A stretch of 39,045 nucleotides of DNA from CAWAMR01 sp963783095. GTDB taxonomy: Bacteria > Planctomycetota > Planctomycetia > Gemmatales > Gemmataceae. This document shows positions 27,230 through 35,128 of this stretch, in pieces (the stretch's first letter is position 1; the number at the start of each line of letters is the position of its first letter). The notes beneath the pieces were generated by a model. That model was not told where the DNA came from and did not search any database. It saw nothing but the letters and a program-made list of their open reading frames with translations. The stretch covers positions 1-39,045 of the forward strand of contig CAWAMR010000011.1 in the NCBI GenBank assembly GCA_963783095.1. Direction: 5' to 3'. The position numbers and the translations under genes are program-made.

Positions 27230-27616
27230 GTGAGCGACAAGAACCCGTTCGCCAAGCAACTCCGCGAAGCGGAGCCGGCTACCCGCGATTTGGTTACGAG
27301 CATCCTGCTCGATCAGTGGCCGAACCAGACAGCGATAGTTGATTTTGGCATCGATAGCCAAATACACTATGAGGCCCTCTACTACCCCATTCGCAATCAG
27401 GAAATTTCGCCGAAGCAACTCGACGAGGTGTTGGGATCCGGGGAGAAGATCACGGCGCTGGTCCGGCACGCTCCCAGCAACCCATACAAAGAGGTCGAAT
27501 TCCAGACGGCATGGGACCAGATGCACGGACGCATTTTTGCTGAGCCGCGCAAGGAGAAGGCGGTGGACGAGAAAGCCATTATTGACAGATCGAGGGACTG
27601 GGAACGCGAAAGGTAG
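27230..27616 (+). CDS. Hypothetical protein
   Basis: 128 residues from GTG 27230, with AGGAG 8 bases upstream; the longer frame from 27164 lacks a box. Reads SDKNPFAKQLREAEPATRDL, LDQWPNQTAIVDFGIDSQI, SPKQLDEVLGSGEKITALV, then a charged C-terminus. No membrane helix, catalytic motif or family is recognised. Last mid-size gene of the plus-strand block before the inverted repeat and excisionase-like gene. Confidence 0.55.
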   Translation: MSDKNPFAKQLREAEPATRDLVTSILLDQWPNQTAIVDFGIDSQIHYEALYYPIRNQEISPKQLDEVLGSGEKITALVRHAPSNPYKEVEFQTAWDQMHGRIFAEPRKEKAVDEKAIIDRSRDWERER

Positions 27617-27688
27617 AGTCGGAACAATTGGTTTGACCCACGAAACGGGCTGGGAATCTGATGTGACTTCCGCCTGGGGAAGTGACAA

Positions 27689-27793
27689 GTGCAAGACGGG
27701 TTTTCAATTTTGATAATTGGTGGCCTGCTGCTGGTCATGCTGGCCGGACTGTTGGAAAGACGACTGGCGAAAAAGGCGCAATGGAAATCATGA
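27689..27793 (+). CDS. Small membrane peptide, 34 residues
   Basis: GTG 27689 after a GGGGAAG purine stretch. A single hydrophobic helix (FSILIIGGLLLVMLAGLL) is followed by a basic tail (ERRLAKKAQWKS). The TGA overlaps an ATG (ATGA at 27790) that opens a 19-codon ORF ending inside the inverted repeat, too doubtful to list alone. Confidence 0.4.
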   Translation: MQDGFSILIIGGLLLVMLAGLLERRLAKKAQWKS

Positions 27794-27826
27794 AGTGCAT
27801 TATGGTGCAACTGAAGATCGATCTGC

Positions 27827-27956
27827 CTTACTGCATCCGAGATTTCTAAAGGCACCAAGGAAAAACCAACCGCCCTCATTTGTCCCGGAAAACTGGCCAC
27901 ATTCGCCTGACATGGTTTGATGTTATAGTGTCTTTAGAAATCTCGGATGCAGTAAG
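27827..27956. repeat. Perfect 25-bp inverted repeat with 80-bp spacer
   Basis: Arms at 27827-27851 and 27932-27956 are exact reverse complements: the left starts CTTACTGCATCCGAG and the right ends CTCGGATGCAGTAAG. The spacer is AT-balanced and codes for nothing recognisable. It lies about 80 bp upstream of the excisionase-like gene. Candidate roles are a transfer origin, an excisionase or recombinase site, or a small transposon-like unit. Confidence 0.9.
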
Positions 27957-28033
27957 CTAAGTGCCCCTTCCTAACGAAGGCGCATTTCGAGATCAAAGTG
28001 AGCCGAAATCTGTCACTGGAGAATAGGTGAAAT

Positions 28034-28333
28034 ATGACTCTTGAGGAAAGGTTGGAGAAGATTGAAGCAATGATGCTGATTCTGGTGGAACGCCAAACGA
28101 TCAAGGATTGGTACACCACCGAGGAATTTGCCAAACTCGTCGGCAAGGCAGAGTTCACTGTCCGAGAGTGGTGCCGATTGGGACGCATCCGTGCTGAGAA
28201 GCGACGAAGCGGTCGTGGCGCACACCCAGCTTGGGTGATAAGCCATGAGGAATCACTCCGTTATCAGAAGGAAGGACTGTTGCCGGCACCTGCGTGGAGC
28301 AATTCGCCGCAGCCGTCGCGAGTCACGAACTAG
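28034..28333 (+). CDS. Excisionase-like HTH (MerR-type) DNA-binding protein
   Basis: 99 residues from ATG 28034. A short N-terminal coiled coil (LEERLEKIEAMMLILVERQ) is followed by a helix_turn_helix_17-type domain: DWYTTEEFAKLVGKAEFTVREWC, RLGRIRAEKRRSGRG, AWVISHEESLRYQKEG. This matches excisionase-family regulators that bind att or promoter DNA. In planctomycete mobile elements such a gene commonly lies beside a tyrosine integrase. Here no integrase follows; instead a tandem TTGGGGGGCA motif begins 24 bp after its stop. It is the most downstream plus-strand gene of the block. Confidence 0.75.
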   Translation: MTLEERLEKIEAMMLILVERQTIKDWYTTEEFAKLVGKAEFTVREWCRLGRIRAEKRRSGRGAHPAWVISHEESLRYQKEGLLPAPAWSNSPQPSRVTN

Positions 28334-28356
28334 TATGCTGACGTGACGGAGAAAAC

Positions 28357-28378
28357 TTGGGGGGCATTTGGGGGGCAG
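28357..28378 (+). repeat. Tandem 11-bp motif, copy A (possible recombinase-binding or att site)
   Basis: TTGGGGGGCAT (28357-28367) is immediately repeated as TTGGGGGGCAG (28368-28378). The same 11-bp period with TTGGTAACATT occurs at 38894-38915, and a half-preserved copy at 37370-37388. Confidence 0.6.
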
Positions 28379-28475
28379 AATTGGCCATGTGACACCAATA
28401 CGGCTACAATGCGAAAAGGATACGGAATGGCCGTTTTCCTCGTGATCTACGAAGATTCCAACGCGACCCTTGTGC
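28372..28475 (+). repeat. Diverged ~100-bp direct repeat, copy A
   Basis: Aligns with 37425-37526 at an estimated three quarters or more identity by eye. Shared blocks in order are GGCAG, ATTGGCCAT, ACCAAT-CGGCTACAA-GCG, CGGAATGGCCGT and TTC-AACGCGA. Neither copy has a convincing reading frame. Confidence 0.75.
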
Positions 28476-28713
28476 TGCTGCAATGTGCCCGAAACCCCGG
28501 CAAACCAGGCTCAGGAAGGTAGTCGTCGCAATGGGTGGAGATTCAAGTCAAATCCCCTCGGCAATACTACTGCATAAGGATTTGCGTCAATAAAAAGTAA
28601 GCCCTTCATCGATGGTCGCCAAGCCGCTTCGCGGCGCTCGGCAGAAGAAAGGGTGGGGCCATCGGCTGAGCGCGTATCAAACGCGCTGACGATGATGCGG
28701 AAGAGGCAAATAC

Positions 28714-28754
28714 AAAAAAGCAACCCACCAATTGTTGTGGTGGGTTGCTTTTTT
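28714..28754 (-). terminator. Strong Rho-independent terminator (bidirectional)
   Basis: Perfect 17-bp stem starting AAAAAAGCAACCCACCA, a 7-base loop, and the complement ending in six T. It lies 50 bases beyond the stop of the minus-strand pilin-like gene, so it ends the island's transcript. The A/T tails make it work in both directions. Confidence 0.9.
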
Positions 28755-28803
28755 CAATCGCTTCGAACTTTCCTTCAGCAAACAATGTCGGTGGAAGGCG
28801 CGG

Positions 28804-29688
28804 CTAGTTCCTGAGGACAGTCAACTCGCTGGAGCAAAGGACTTCGAATTCCAAGCCCTTTATTTTGCCGAAGGACTTGTACTGCGCCTTACCTTTTTTG
28901 AAGTAATCAACCCACAAAAGTGTGGCAGATCCAGTGTTGCCAAACAAAACTTCGACGGACTGATTGGTCTCCTCTCCATCGCGCATCAAGACCGTATCTT
29001 TTTGTGAAAGAGTTGACTTGATCTTGGCCGTTGCTTCGACTAAGCCAAAGCCCACACTCGCTGCGATGGATAGTTCCAACTTCGCTGACTCGGAAAGTAC
29101 GATTTGCCGCTCGATTGTACGCTTGCGGCTAAACGTGTACTTAGTTCCCGGCTCGCCGTTCACGATTTCTCGGTGGACTTCCCTTCGAATCAGATCAGGC
29201 TCAATCTTTGAGCTCTCGATGGTGGGAATTTCGCCAAACTTGGTTGTAAGAATATCAACTTCGAAAAAATGTTCATCTGTTCCAAACAAACCGCCGCTCT
29301 TGTATCGATACACCAAAGTGCTGTTGAGTTCGGCTCCTGGAGTGGCGATGAAATCGCGTTTCCCCGACGAACGTCCTATCTTTTTGTACACAAATTCGAT
29401 CTTGTTATTCCCATCCGGCGAAGCAGGGAAGGATACTTGAACGCTCTCACCGCCTTTCGCGACGCCCACACTGCTATTGTTCACGATCACATCGAATTCG
29501 ACGTTGCTGGAATTTTGAGGCGCGTAGATATTCATTTTCACATGCTCCGCCGGTGGTTTTGAGTAACACCCCGGCAGGCCGAAGATAGCCCACATTGCGG
29601 CGACCAGAACCAATAGCGTGCCGATTAGTTCGATAAGTGTGAAGCCACCTCGTTGGGGGACAATTTTTGCGTTTTGGCCGCGAACCAT
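28804..29688 (-). CDS. Protein with type IV pilin-like N-terminus (GFTLIEL), unknown C-terminal domain
   Basis: 294 residues from ATG 29688, with a GAGGAG box. After a basic leader the prepilin peptidase site and hydrophobic stem read RGGFTLIELIGTLLVLVAA, with cleavage expected between Gly and Phe. The segment then continues to LPGCYSKPP, which could also form a lipobox-like Cys. The remaining ~250 residues are mostly beta-strand in character (MNIYAPQNSSNVEFDVIVNN, KIEFVYKKIGRSSGKRDF, TYTFSRKR-like and LSIAASVGFGLVEATAKIKS). There is no DUF1559 His-Asp-Gly signature, so it is not the usual planctomycete pseudopilin. Probably exported and membrane-held. Terminator directly downstream. Confidence 0.65.
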   Translation of the reverse strand: MVRGQNAKIVPQRGGFTLIELIGTLLVLVAAMWAIFGLPGCYSKPPAEHVKMNIYAPQNSSNVEFDVIVNNSSVGVAKGGESVQVSFPASPDGNNKIEFVYKKIGRSSGKRDFIATPGAELNSTLVYRYKSGGLFGTDEHFFEVDILTTKFGEIPTIESSKIEPDLIRREVHREIVNGEPGTKYTFSRKRTIERQIVLSESAKLELSIAASVGFGLVEATAKIKSTLSQKDTVLMRDGEETNQSVEVLFGNTGSATLLWVDYFKKGKAQYKSFGKIKGLEFEVLCSSELTVLRN

Positions 29689-29819
29689 TTCAATCTCCTC
29701 TGAGAAATGTGTTGGCTTGGACTGATGTGGGCTGGAAATTCGAAAGGGCGGGTATGTTGTCTCATCGCGAGCGGACGAACTTTCTGCCCCTCACTCAGCA
29801 GAAAGTTCGACCAAGGCGG

Positions 29820-30573
29820 TTACCTAATGCCAAAGTATTCAACCTCTTTGGCCCGCAGTCGAAATTCCAGGTCTGAAATCGCCGATCTGACCGCGCTGAT
29901 TTTTTGCTGATAGTTTGTTTTGATTTCGTTGATCCCAGCCTGGGCGATACCTCTTACGACTTCCCTCTCGAACCCAGGATCGGCAGCATCAATCGCCAGG
30001 TTTGCCGCTACAACTGCTAAGGAGAGGCGCAATGGATTGATCCCGATCGAGATCAGCAATCTGTTGATTTTTTCGCACAATCTCCGATCGCAAAATGTCC
30101 ATCTGCGCTTTTAGCGTCGCGCGGCTGGTTGCATTTGTTCTCTGCCTGGTGAGCTCTGCCTCTCGTTGTTTGGCATCCAGGTCGTCGTCCGACGACCGTT
30201 GTTTTGGCGCAGAGTCCACCGACACGGGTTTGCTCGCAACCTTGAACGGAGTGCTTGGCAATTGACTGGGCTGGCTTGTTCCACTGGTTGCTCGGGTCTT
30301 TTCGGATGGCATCTTCGCAAAGTAAATGATTGAAGTGCCCCCAACAACTAACAGAAGAATGAGCAGGACGCTCTTTATGAGGAGGCTTTTCCCGGATCGC
30401 AGTTCACGGCGGTTCTTGAATTCACCGACCAGAGGAATCGCTGAATACTCTCCCTCTTCATTTGCGTCGATGACGTAAGCCGTTTCACATTCGGGACAGT
30501 GAAATTGTCTGCCCATGTAAACGGTTTTGACTTTGAGGCAATGTTGACACTTGCCACAGGTGAAACGGAGCAT
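29820..30573 (-). CDS. Zinc-ribbon, single-pass membrane, coiled-coil protein, apparently frameshifted
   Basis: Starts at ATG 30573 with GGGAG upstream. An N-terminal zinc ribbon (FTCGKCQHCLKVK, FHCPECETAYVID) is followed by a linker, a transmembrane helix near residues 66-85 (IKSVLLILLLVVGGTSIIYF), a Ser/Pro/Lys-rich region and a coiled coil (LKAQMDILRSEIVRKNQQIADL). This frame stops at 29989. The other frame continues with LAVVAANLAIDAADP, GFEREVVRGIAQAGINEI and RSAISDLEFRLRAKEVEYF to 29820. A one-base shift between about 30000 and 30070 (an A6 run lies at 30069-30074) would join them into one ~250-residue protein. The alternative is a separate overlapping ORF. Cytoplasmic Zn ribbon plus membrane anchor suggests a sensor or scaffold, which is inference. 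Confidence 0.6.
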
Positions 30574-30827
30574 GAAATCTCCCTACTTGTGCGGATATTT
30601 GCCGATATTTTTTTCAGCAACCTCCGAAACTCAGAGAAAAAACAGCATGATGAGGGGCGATTATCTCGGCGTACTGCGTACCGACCAAAGCTGTCCCCCG
30701 ACGAGGAAGAGGTGGTTTGGGAGGGGAAGTGAGCAAGTTTTTCTTTCCGGCCCACAACCATCTTATTTTCGTAGAAATATACCAATTAGAGCCAAACGGT
30801 GTCCTCACGCCGTTGGGCGGTCCTCGC

Positions 30828-31050
30828 CTACCAGCCTTGTCCGTTGCAATTGCCACATTTCAGAGTATCGCTGCATTCCGGGCATTTTTGTGAATACATA
30901 GGTTTCTCTGAGACACTTTTGGCAGCGGCCCGTTCCCTTGCAATGTCGGCATTGCAACTTCTTAGTGAGTTGCCCGCATCCGCCGCACCCACTGACCAAA
31001 AGCGCAACGAGCATCGCGACAGCAGTCCGGGCGAAATATCTTCGATTCAT
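30828..31050 (-). CDS. Small Cys-rich lipoprotein (DnaJ-type zinc motifs), apparently frameshifted
   Basis: Starts at ATG 31050 (MNRRYFARTAVAMLVALLVSGC). The signal peptide ends in a lipobox, LVSGC, with Cys22 as the lipid site. Then come CRHCKGTGRCQKC and, after a one-base shift near 30905, KCPECSDTLKCGNCNGQGW and a TAG at 30828. Only the shifted frame continues the CxxC pattern of DnaJ-like zinc centres; the unshifted frame runs to 30805 without it. Restored length is about 73 residues. It lies upstream of the zinc-ribbon protein in the same direction. A 21-bp palindrome lies about 80 bp ahead of it. Confidence 0.6.
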
Positions 31051-31367
31051 CGTAAACGCCCGTCGAACTACTGTAAAAATTATCAGTTTGCGCTTAATTT
31101 CCCGGCGAAATTCGGTTCGACTCTGCCTGCATTGATATTATATCAATGCAAATAGTAACTACAAGGGAACTGTTGTGAGTTTTCAGAAAAAGCTCTGTCC
31201 CAGAATGCGAGGAAATCGAATGGTTCTTGGAAGTTGGCATGAATCACGTGATCGCAAGTCATTATTTCTGAGCAGCTTGCGATCAGGTAGTCTGGCTAAT
31301 ATCAAGTCTCCCTAACAATGACGAAGATCCAGAACAAGGGTCGAGATTGATCTGGTTTTTTCTTGCG
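31051..31367. promoter_or_regulatory. Intergenic region with a 21-bp palindrome
   Basis: About 320 bp between the HEAT-type gene and the lipoprotein gene. It contains a perfect palindrome with 9-bp arms at 31129-31149 (GCATTGATA, TTA, TATCAATGC). The symmetry and AT-rich centre look like an operator for the lipoprotein/zinc-ribbon/pilin genes. No matching regulator is in the island. Confidence 0.5.
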
Positions 31368-33249
31368 CTAACCTAAACCAGGACCGCTCGGCTGAATTGG
31401 AATACGCCTCTTTCGGCGGTCTGGTAACTCCGGAACCAACATAAAATGATCGGGAAAAGTCTTTGATGAGGCATGTACTGCCCACCGTCCAGACTCTAGC
31501 GGATGCTGGAAGTAGAAGAGTCCATCTGGGCTACGGACACCGACATTGCAGCCTAAGGTAGCAGGACTGCCGCACGTTGTTACATGAACCTCGCCCTGAG
31601 CATCCTTCTCTTTTATTTGTCGAGGGCACGCGAAGCGAAGACCAAGTTTTTCGGCAAGCGACTCAAGGGACGTCGCCACCATCCTGTTTGCTTGGAGACC
31701 TCCAAATGATCTCCCCCTCAAATCCTGCACAAGGGATTTAAGCTCTTCCGTTCGTAGTTTGTGATCATTCACAATGCGACTGTCAATTTTATTGCATCGT
31801 TCGATCACTTGCTCCAGCGAAAACTCGGCATTACACGCGGATTCCTTCGCGGGCTGGGTTTTGTGCTCTGACAATTCTGAAGGATCGGTCATCTCCTTCA
31901 CCCCATCATCCGCATAAGTTGTTTTTACTATTGTACATACGTCATTTTGTTTGATCTTGGGAGTTAATGCAAGCGGCTTTTCAACCGAAATCTCTTCCAC
32001 CATTTTCTTGGCAAGTTGGAAGGATTCTTCCCGTGAGCCGGCCCACTGGCCAGCGGCCTTTGCTGATTCAACCTCGTTGCTGTTAAATTCACTGCGCAGC
32101 AAATAGGCTGTCTCCGCAGATGACGTTTCCCCAGATTCGGTGACGAAAAGGTCGATCTCCTCTATCGCCGTTAAGATGTGGGATCCGAGAATCTCAAGAA
32201 TGCCTACAATGAGTTGACAGCCGTCCTCATCGTTATTCCTTCCACAATGGACCAGGATTTGGGCCAAAGTCTTTGCGAATGTGGTGGCCTCCTTCGGTTT
32301 TTCATTCAAACGGTGCGCTATGCTTCTGAGAGCTAGAGCGGTGCGCCGACGAGCTGCAATCGGCAAGGTATGATGAATAACTTGGCGACAAAGAGGGTTG
32401 ATAGCGAGCGTTCCGACTCGCAAACACTTCAATAGGACTTTTTCAGCTTTATCGCTCCGCAGGGGGTATTGACAAAAAAACTTCGCAATTTCAGCAACTT
32501 CCTCTGCAGTTGCTCCTTGCTGGACCAAAGCCATGCCTGCGGCGATCCTGCATTCGGAGGGTTCAGCCGAGTCGAACAAACGAGTATGCAACGCTGTTCG
32601 GACATCTGGATTCATCGCCTTGTTTTCGCCAAGCGACTCTGCGGCCGTCTCGCGGATTTCCAAGTTGGGATCAATAAATAGGCGCATCAATGCGGCAATT
32701 GCCGCGGGATTTCCTTGGAAATGTCGCAATTCCTGAGTGATTTGCTCTCGAACTGAGTCATCCTTTTCATCCTGCAAACAAGCCAGCAGGAGATTGAGTG
32801 CCGTTTCGTTCTCAAAAACACCACGCACTTTCTTGACGAGAAAAAAACGAGTCTCAGTTACTGAACTGTCCCAGTTCCGCTTCCACTGGAGGGCCAACAT
32901 TTGGACTGATGGTATGTCTACCACTGCAGGCGCGCTCTTCACGGCCGCCTGCTCAATCGCAGCGGCAGCAATTCCGACAGGAGTTTCCAAAATGTCCAGC
33001 AATTCGTGTAGCTTTTCGTCGCTAACGGACTCATTGGCCTCGCGAAGACTCTTGACGTACCTTGCGGCAACTTTCTCACGGATTTGCGTCACATCCTGCA
33101 CGGGAATTTGGCGCTTTGATCGCGTTCTTGTTCAGAAACAATTCCGCTTCATAAGCGATGGCTCCTAGCACTGCAAAGGGCGCGAGGACAGGCGCAACGA
33201 CAACCGGAGCACAAGAAAACGGCGAAAGCGTTAATGGATCCGAATTCAT
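31368..33249 (-). CDS. Membrane-anchored HEAT-repeat protein with shared SDEKL module (one frameshift restored)
   Basis: The open frame from GTG 33101 gives 577 residues. One extra A near 33117 separates it from the 57-codon frame starting ATG 33249, whose hydrophobic segment (CAPVVVAPVLAPFAVLGAIAY) would be its membrane anchor. Joined, it reads ELFLNKNAIK-RQIPVQDVTQ. Next comes YVKSLREANESVSDEKLHEL, a module also found in the two genes upstream. About 250 residues of HEAT-like helical repeats follow (PNLEIRETAAESLGENKAM, SECRIAAGMALVQQGATAEE). A second shared motif is WAGSREESFQLAKKM. The C-terminal domain contains LGLRFACPRQI, TTCGSPATLGCNVGV and LPDRRKRRIPI. The function is unknown. Third gene of a three-gene family cluster. 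Confidence 0.62.
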
Positions 33250-33282
33250 AGTTTTTACCGGGTAGACATCCAATGGGTTATA

Positions 33283-34161
33283 TCAGGAAGTGCCCCTCGA
33301 ACCTCGGCGACGGTTGCCACGAGGCGTAGTGGGGCGCGTTCGGTGTGGAGGAGGTGCCTGCTCCTTTTGTTCATTATCCGCTTGTGGTTGGGCATTGGAA
33401 GCTTTGGCTCGTGGAACCGCACGTACAATTGCCGCAGTAGCTAGCGCTTCCGGAAATCCGCGCGCGATGAGCATCTCATGCAGCTTCTCGTCGCTAATGG
33501 ACTCATTGACCTCGCGAAGGCTACCAACGAAAGTCACGGCATTTTGGATCTGAGCTTCCATTACTTCGCATACTCCATTCAAGATCGGAATCTGATTCAA
33601 ATCAACTCGATAGTCGAACTTAGGAGAGAGTGTTCCTGTCATTTTCTTGGCAAGTTGATAAGTCTCCTCACGTGAGCCGACCCATTTGCCACCATTCTGG
33701 TAGAAGATCGAAGCCATCACCCCGGCACGCCATTTCATGGTGATTCCGAGCGACAAATCCATGCCTGCCAAGAGAAAACTGCCGATTAGAGGGATCCAAG
33801 ACGCTGCGATGCTCATCCCAAGCTCGGCTGCAAGCTCCGATTTGATAGCGACAAAAAAGTCGAAGCCGAACTGTTTTGCAAGCTCATCGGTCTCGACAGC
33901 GAGATTATGGGTTTCCGACGGGCGATAAAGACGACCAATTTCAAACACGAGTGATTTGATTACAGGAATCTGGGTTGCGAAAGAAGTTGCCAATGATGCC
34001 AGCGACGCACCAGGAACAGGCAACCAACCCATAATTCCGATACTGGCATCTATGACTGAATGAGATCTGGCATATTGTTCGATCAGACTGGCCACTTTTC
34101 GATTTGTTTCCTTGACCAATTCGTAATCGCCGCTCTTGATAGCATCTGTGATGATATCCAC
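33283..34161 (-). CDS. DUF697-like membrane-domain protein with SDEKL module
   Basis: 292 residues from GTG 34161, chosen because AGGAGG lies 6 bases upstream; the longer frame to 34356 overlaps the neighbouring gene. Residues ~25-150 form a helical domain with Pro-Gly turns (IGIMGWLPVPGASLASLATS, FATQIPVIKSLVFEIGRLY, SIAASWIPLIGSFLLAGMD), similar in style to DUF697, a membrane domain linked to GTPases and conflict systems. Then KWVGSREETYQLAKKM, then FVGSLREVNESISDEKLHEM, then a disordered basic Pro/Arg tail (PPPHRTRPTTPRGNRRRGS). It is a paralogue of the next gene upstream and shares both motifs with the HEAT-type gene downstream. Confidence 0.68.
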   Translation of the reverse strand: MDIITDAIKSGDYELVKETNRKVASLIEQYARSHSVIDASIGIMGWLPVPGASLASLATSFATQIPVIKSLVFEIGRLYRPSETHNLAVETDELAKQFGFDFFVAIKSELAAELGMSIAASWIPLIGSFLLAGMDLSLGITMKWRAGVMASIFYQNGGKWVGSREETYQLAKKMTGTLSPKFDYRVDLNQIPILNGVCEVMEAQIQNAVTFVGSLREVNESISDEKLHEMLIARGFPEALATAAIVRAVPRAKASNAQPQADNEQKEQAPPPHRTRPTTPRGNRRRGSRGTS

Positions 34162-34177
34162 AATGGCCCTCCTAGCC

Positions 34178-34980
34178 TCAAGCCATGCGTCGTTGATCTC
34201 CGCCGGAAGGACGTGCGCGGCGGATTGCCTCTTCCACAATTCGGTTCGGAAAGTCCCTTTTCCGGAGCATTTCGCGTAATTTTTCGTCGCTAATGGATCC
34301 GTTGGCTTCACGAAGACTTGCAACGAATACCGAAGCGAGTTTTGCTTGGGTTTCATTTATCGGGGGAACAACATTTGCAATGTTGTCGATGTAGTCGGTT
34401 CCCGCCTCCTCTTTCCCGATATTCTGGGCCGCAAGACCATACATGTGGTGTCGGTCCTGTACCCAATTCTCCGCGTTTTGGTAATATGCCGAGATCATCC
34501 ATCCGACCCGGCGCGTCATGATATGCGCGATAAAAGCGCTCGCCATAGTCGACGCAAACCCGCCAATGATTGGAATCCATGACGCCGCAAATCCCCATCC
34601 GAGTTCTTCAAAAATCTCCGATTTTATCTCGTTGAGGAACTCCATGCCAAGCTGGACCGCTACATTGGCTCCGACAGTCAACGCGGAAGCGGCGGCAAGA
34701 TTGAGACCAATTTGTCTAATCGGCAAGTTAACAGGCATGGCAGGGTAAATACTTCGCAAATCTTGTGCTAACGATGCGTAGACGGGAATCTGCGCTGCCA
34801 AAGCAGCGAGGATAGCAGCAGGAGCAGCACCGGGAAAGGGGAGAAATCCTGCCAAGCCGATGCCAGTATCCATCAAAGCATGGCCTGTCGCATAGTTTTC
34901 AATCGTGGTACGGGCGTGTTGATTTGCGCCGCAAGGTCGTAGATGCCAAGAGGAAGCGTTGCGGCAACTGTAGGGAGCAT
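34178..34980 (-). CDS. DUF697-like membrane-domain protein with SDEKL module, paralogue (frameshift near 5' end)
   Basis: The main frame (from 34876) reads MDTGIGLAGFLPFPGAAPAA, AQIPVYASLAQDLRSIYPAM, WGFAASWIPIIGGFASTMAS, NWVQDRHHMYGLAAQ, and VASLREANGSISDEKLREML near the C-terminus. Homology with the 33283 gene predicts about 35 more N-terminal residues. They are found in another frame from ATG 34980 (MLPTVAATLPLGIYDLAAQI), joined after one missing base near 34923 to HARTTIENYATGHALMDTG. Full length is about 267 residues. First gene of the three-gene group, with 16 bases to the next gene. Confidence 0.65.
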
Positions 34981-35128
34981 GGAGGTTCCCTCGATTAATG
35001 TTACTCGGTATGACCGGAAGCGGGTTGTTCCACTTATCTAGTCAAGAACCTACTGATGAAATATTCTACTCATCCAACTACCCGTTGACCTACCGGAAGA
35101 GGCCACAAGTCTATAAACTTGAGAAATT

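Larger units (their letters stand above)
28334..28803. other. Non-coding junction between the plus-strand block and the minus-strand island
   Basis: About 470 bp. Holds the tandem motif at 28357-28378, copy A of the ~100-bp direct repeat (28372-28475), and the terminator at 28714-28754. Small frames on the minus strand (28511-28723) show no protein character. Confidence 0.6.

Noticed and set aside
28357..28475. tRNA or tmRNA gene as the integration target at the repeat
   Set aside because: No cloverleaf, no T-arm consensus in place and no CCA end could be found at either copy.
28511..28723. Minus-strand frame in the 28.3-28.8 kb junction
   Set aside because: Ends inside the terminator stem and has no recognisable sequence.
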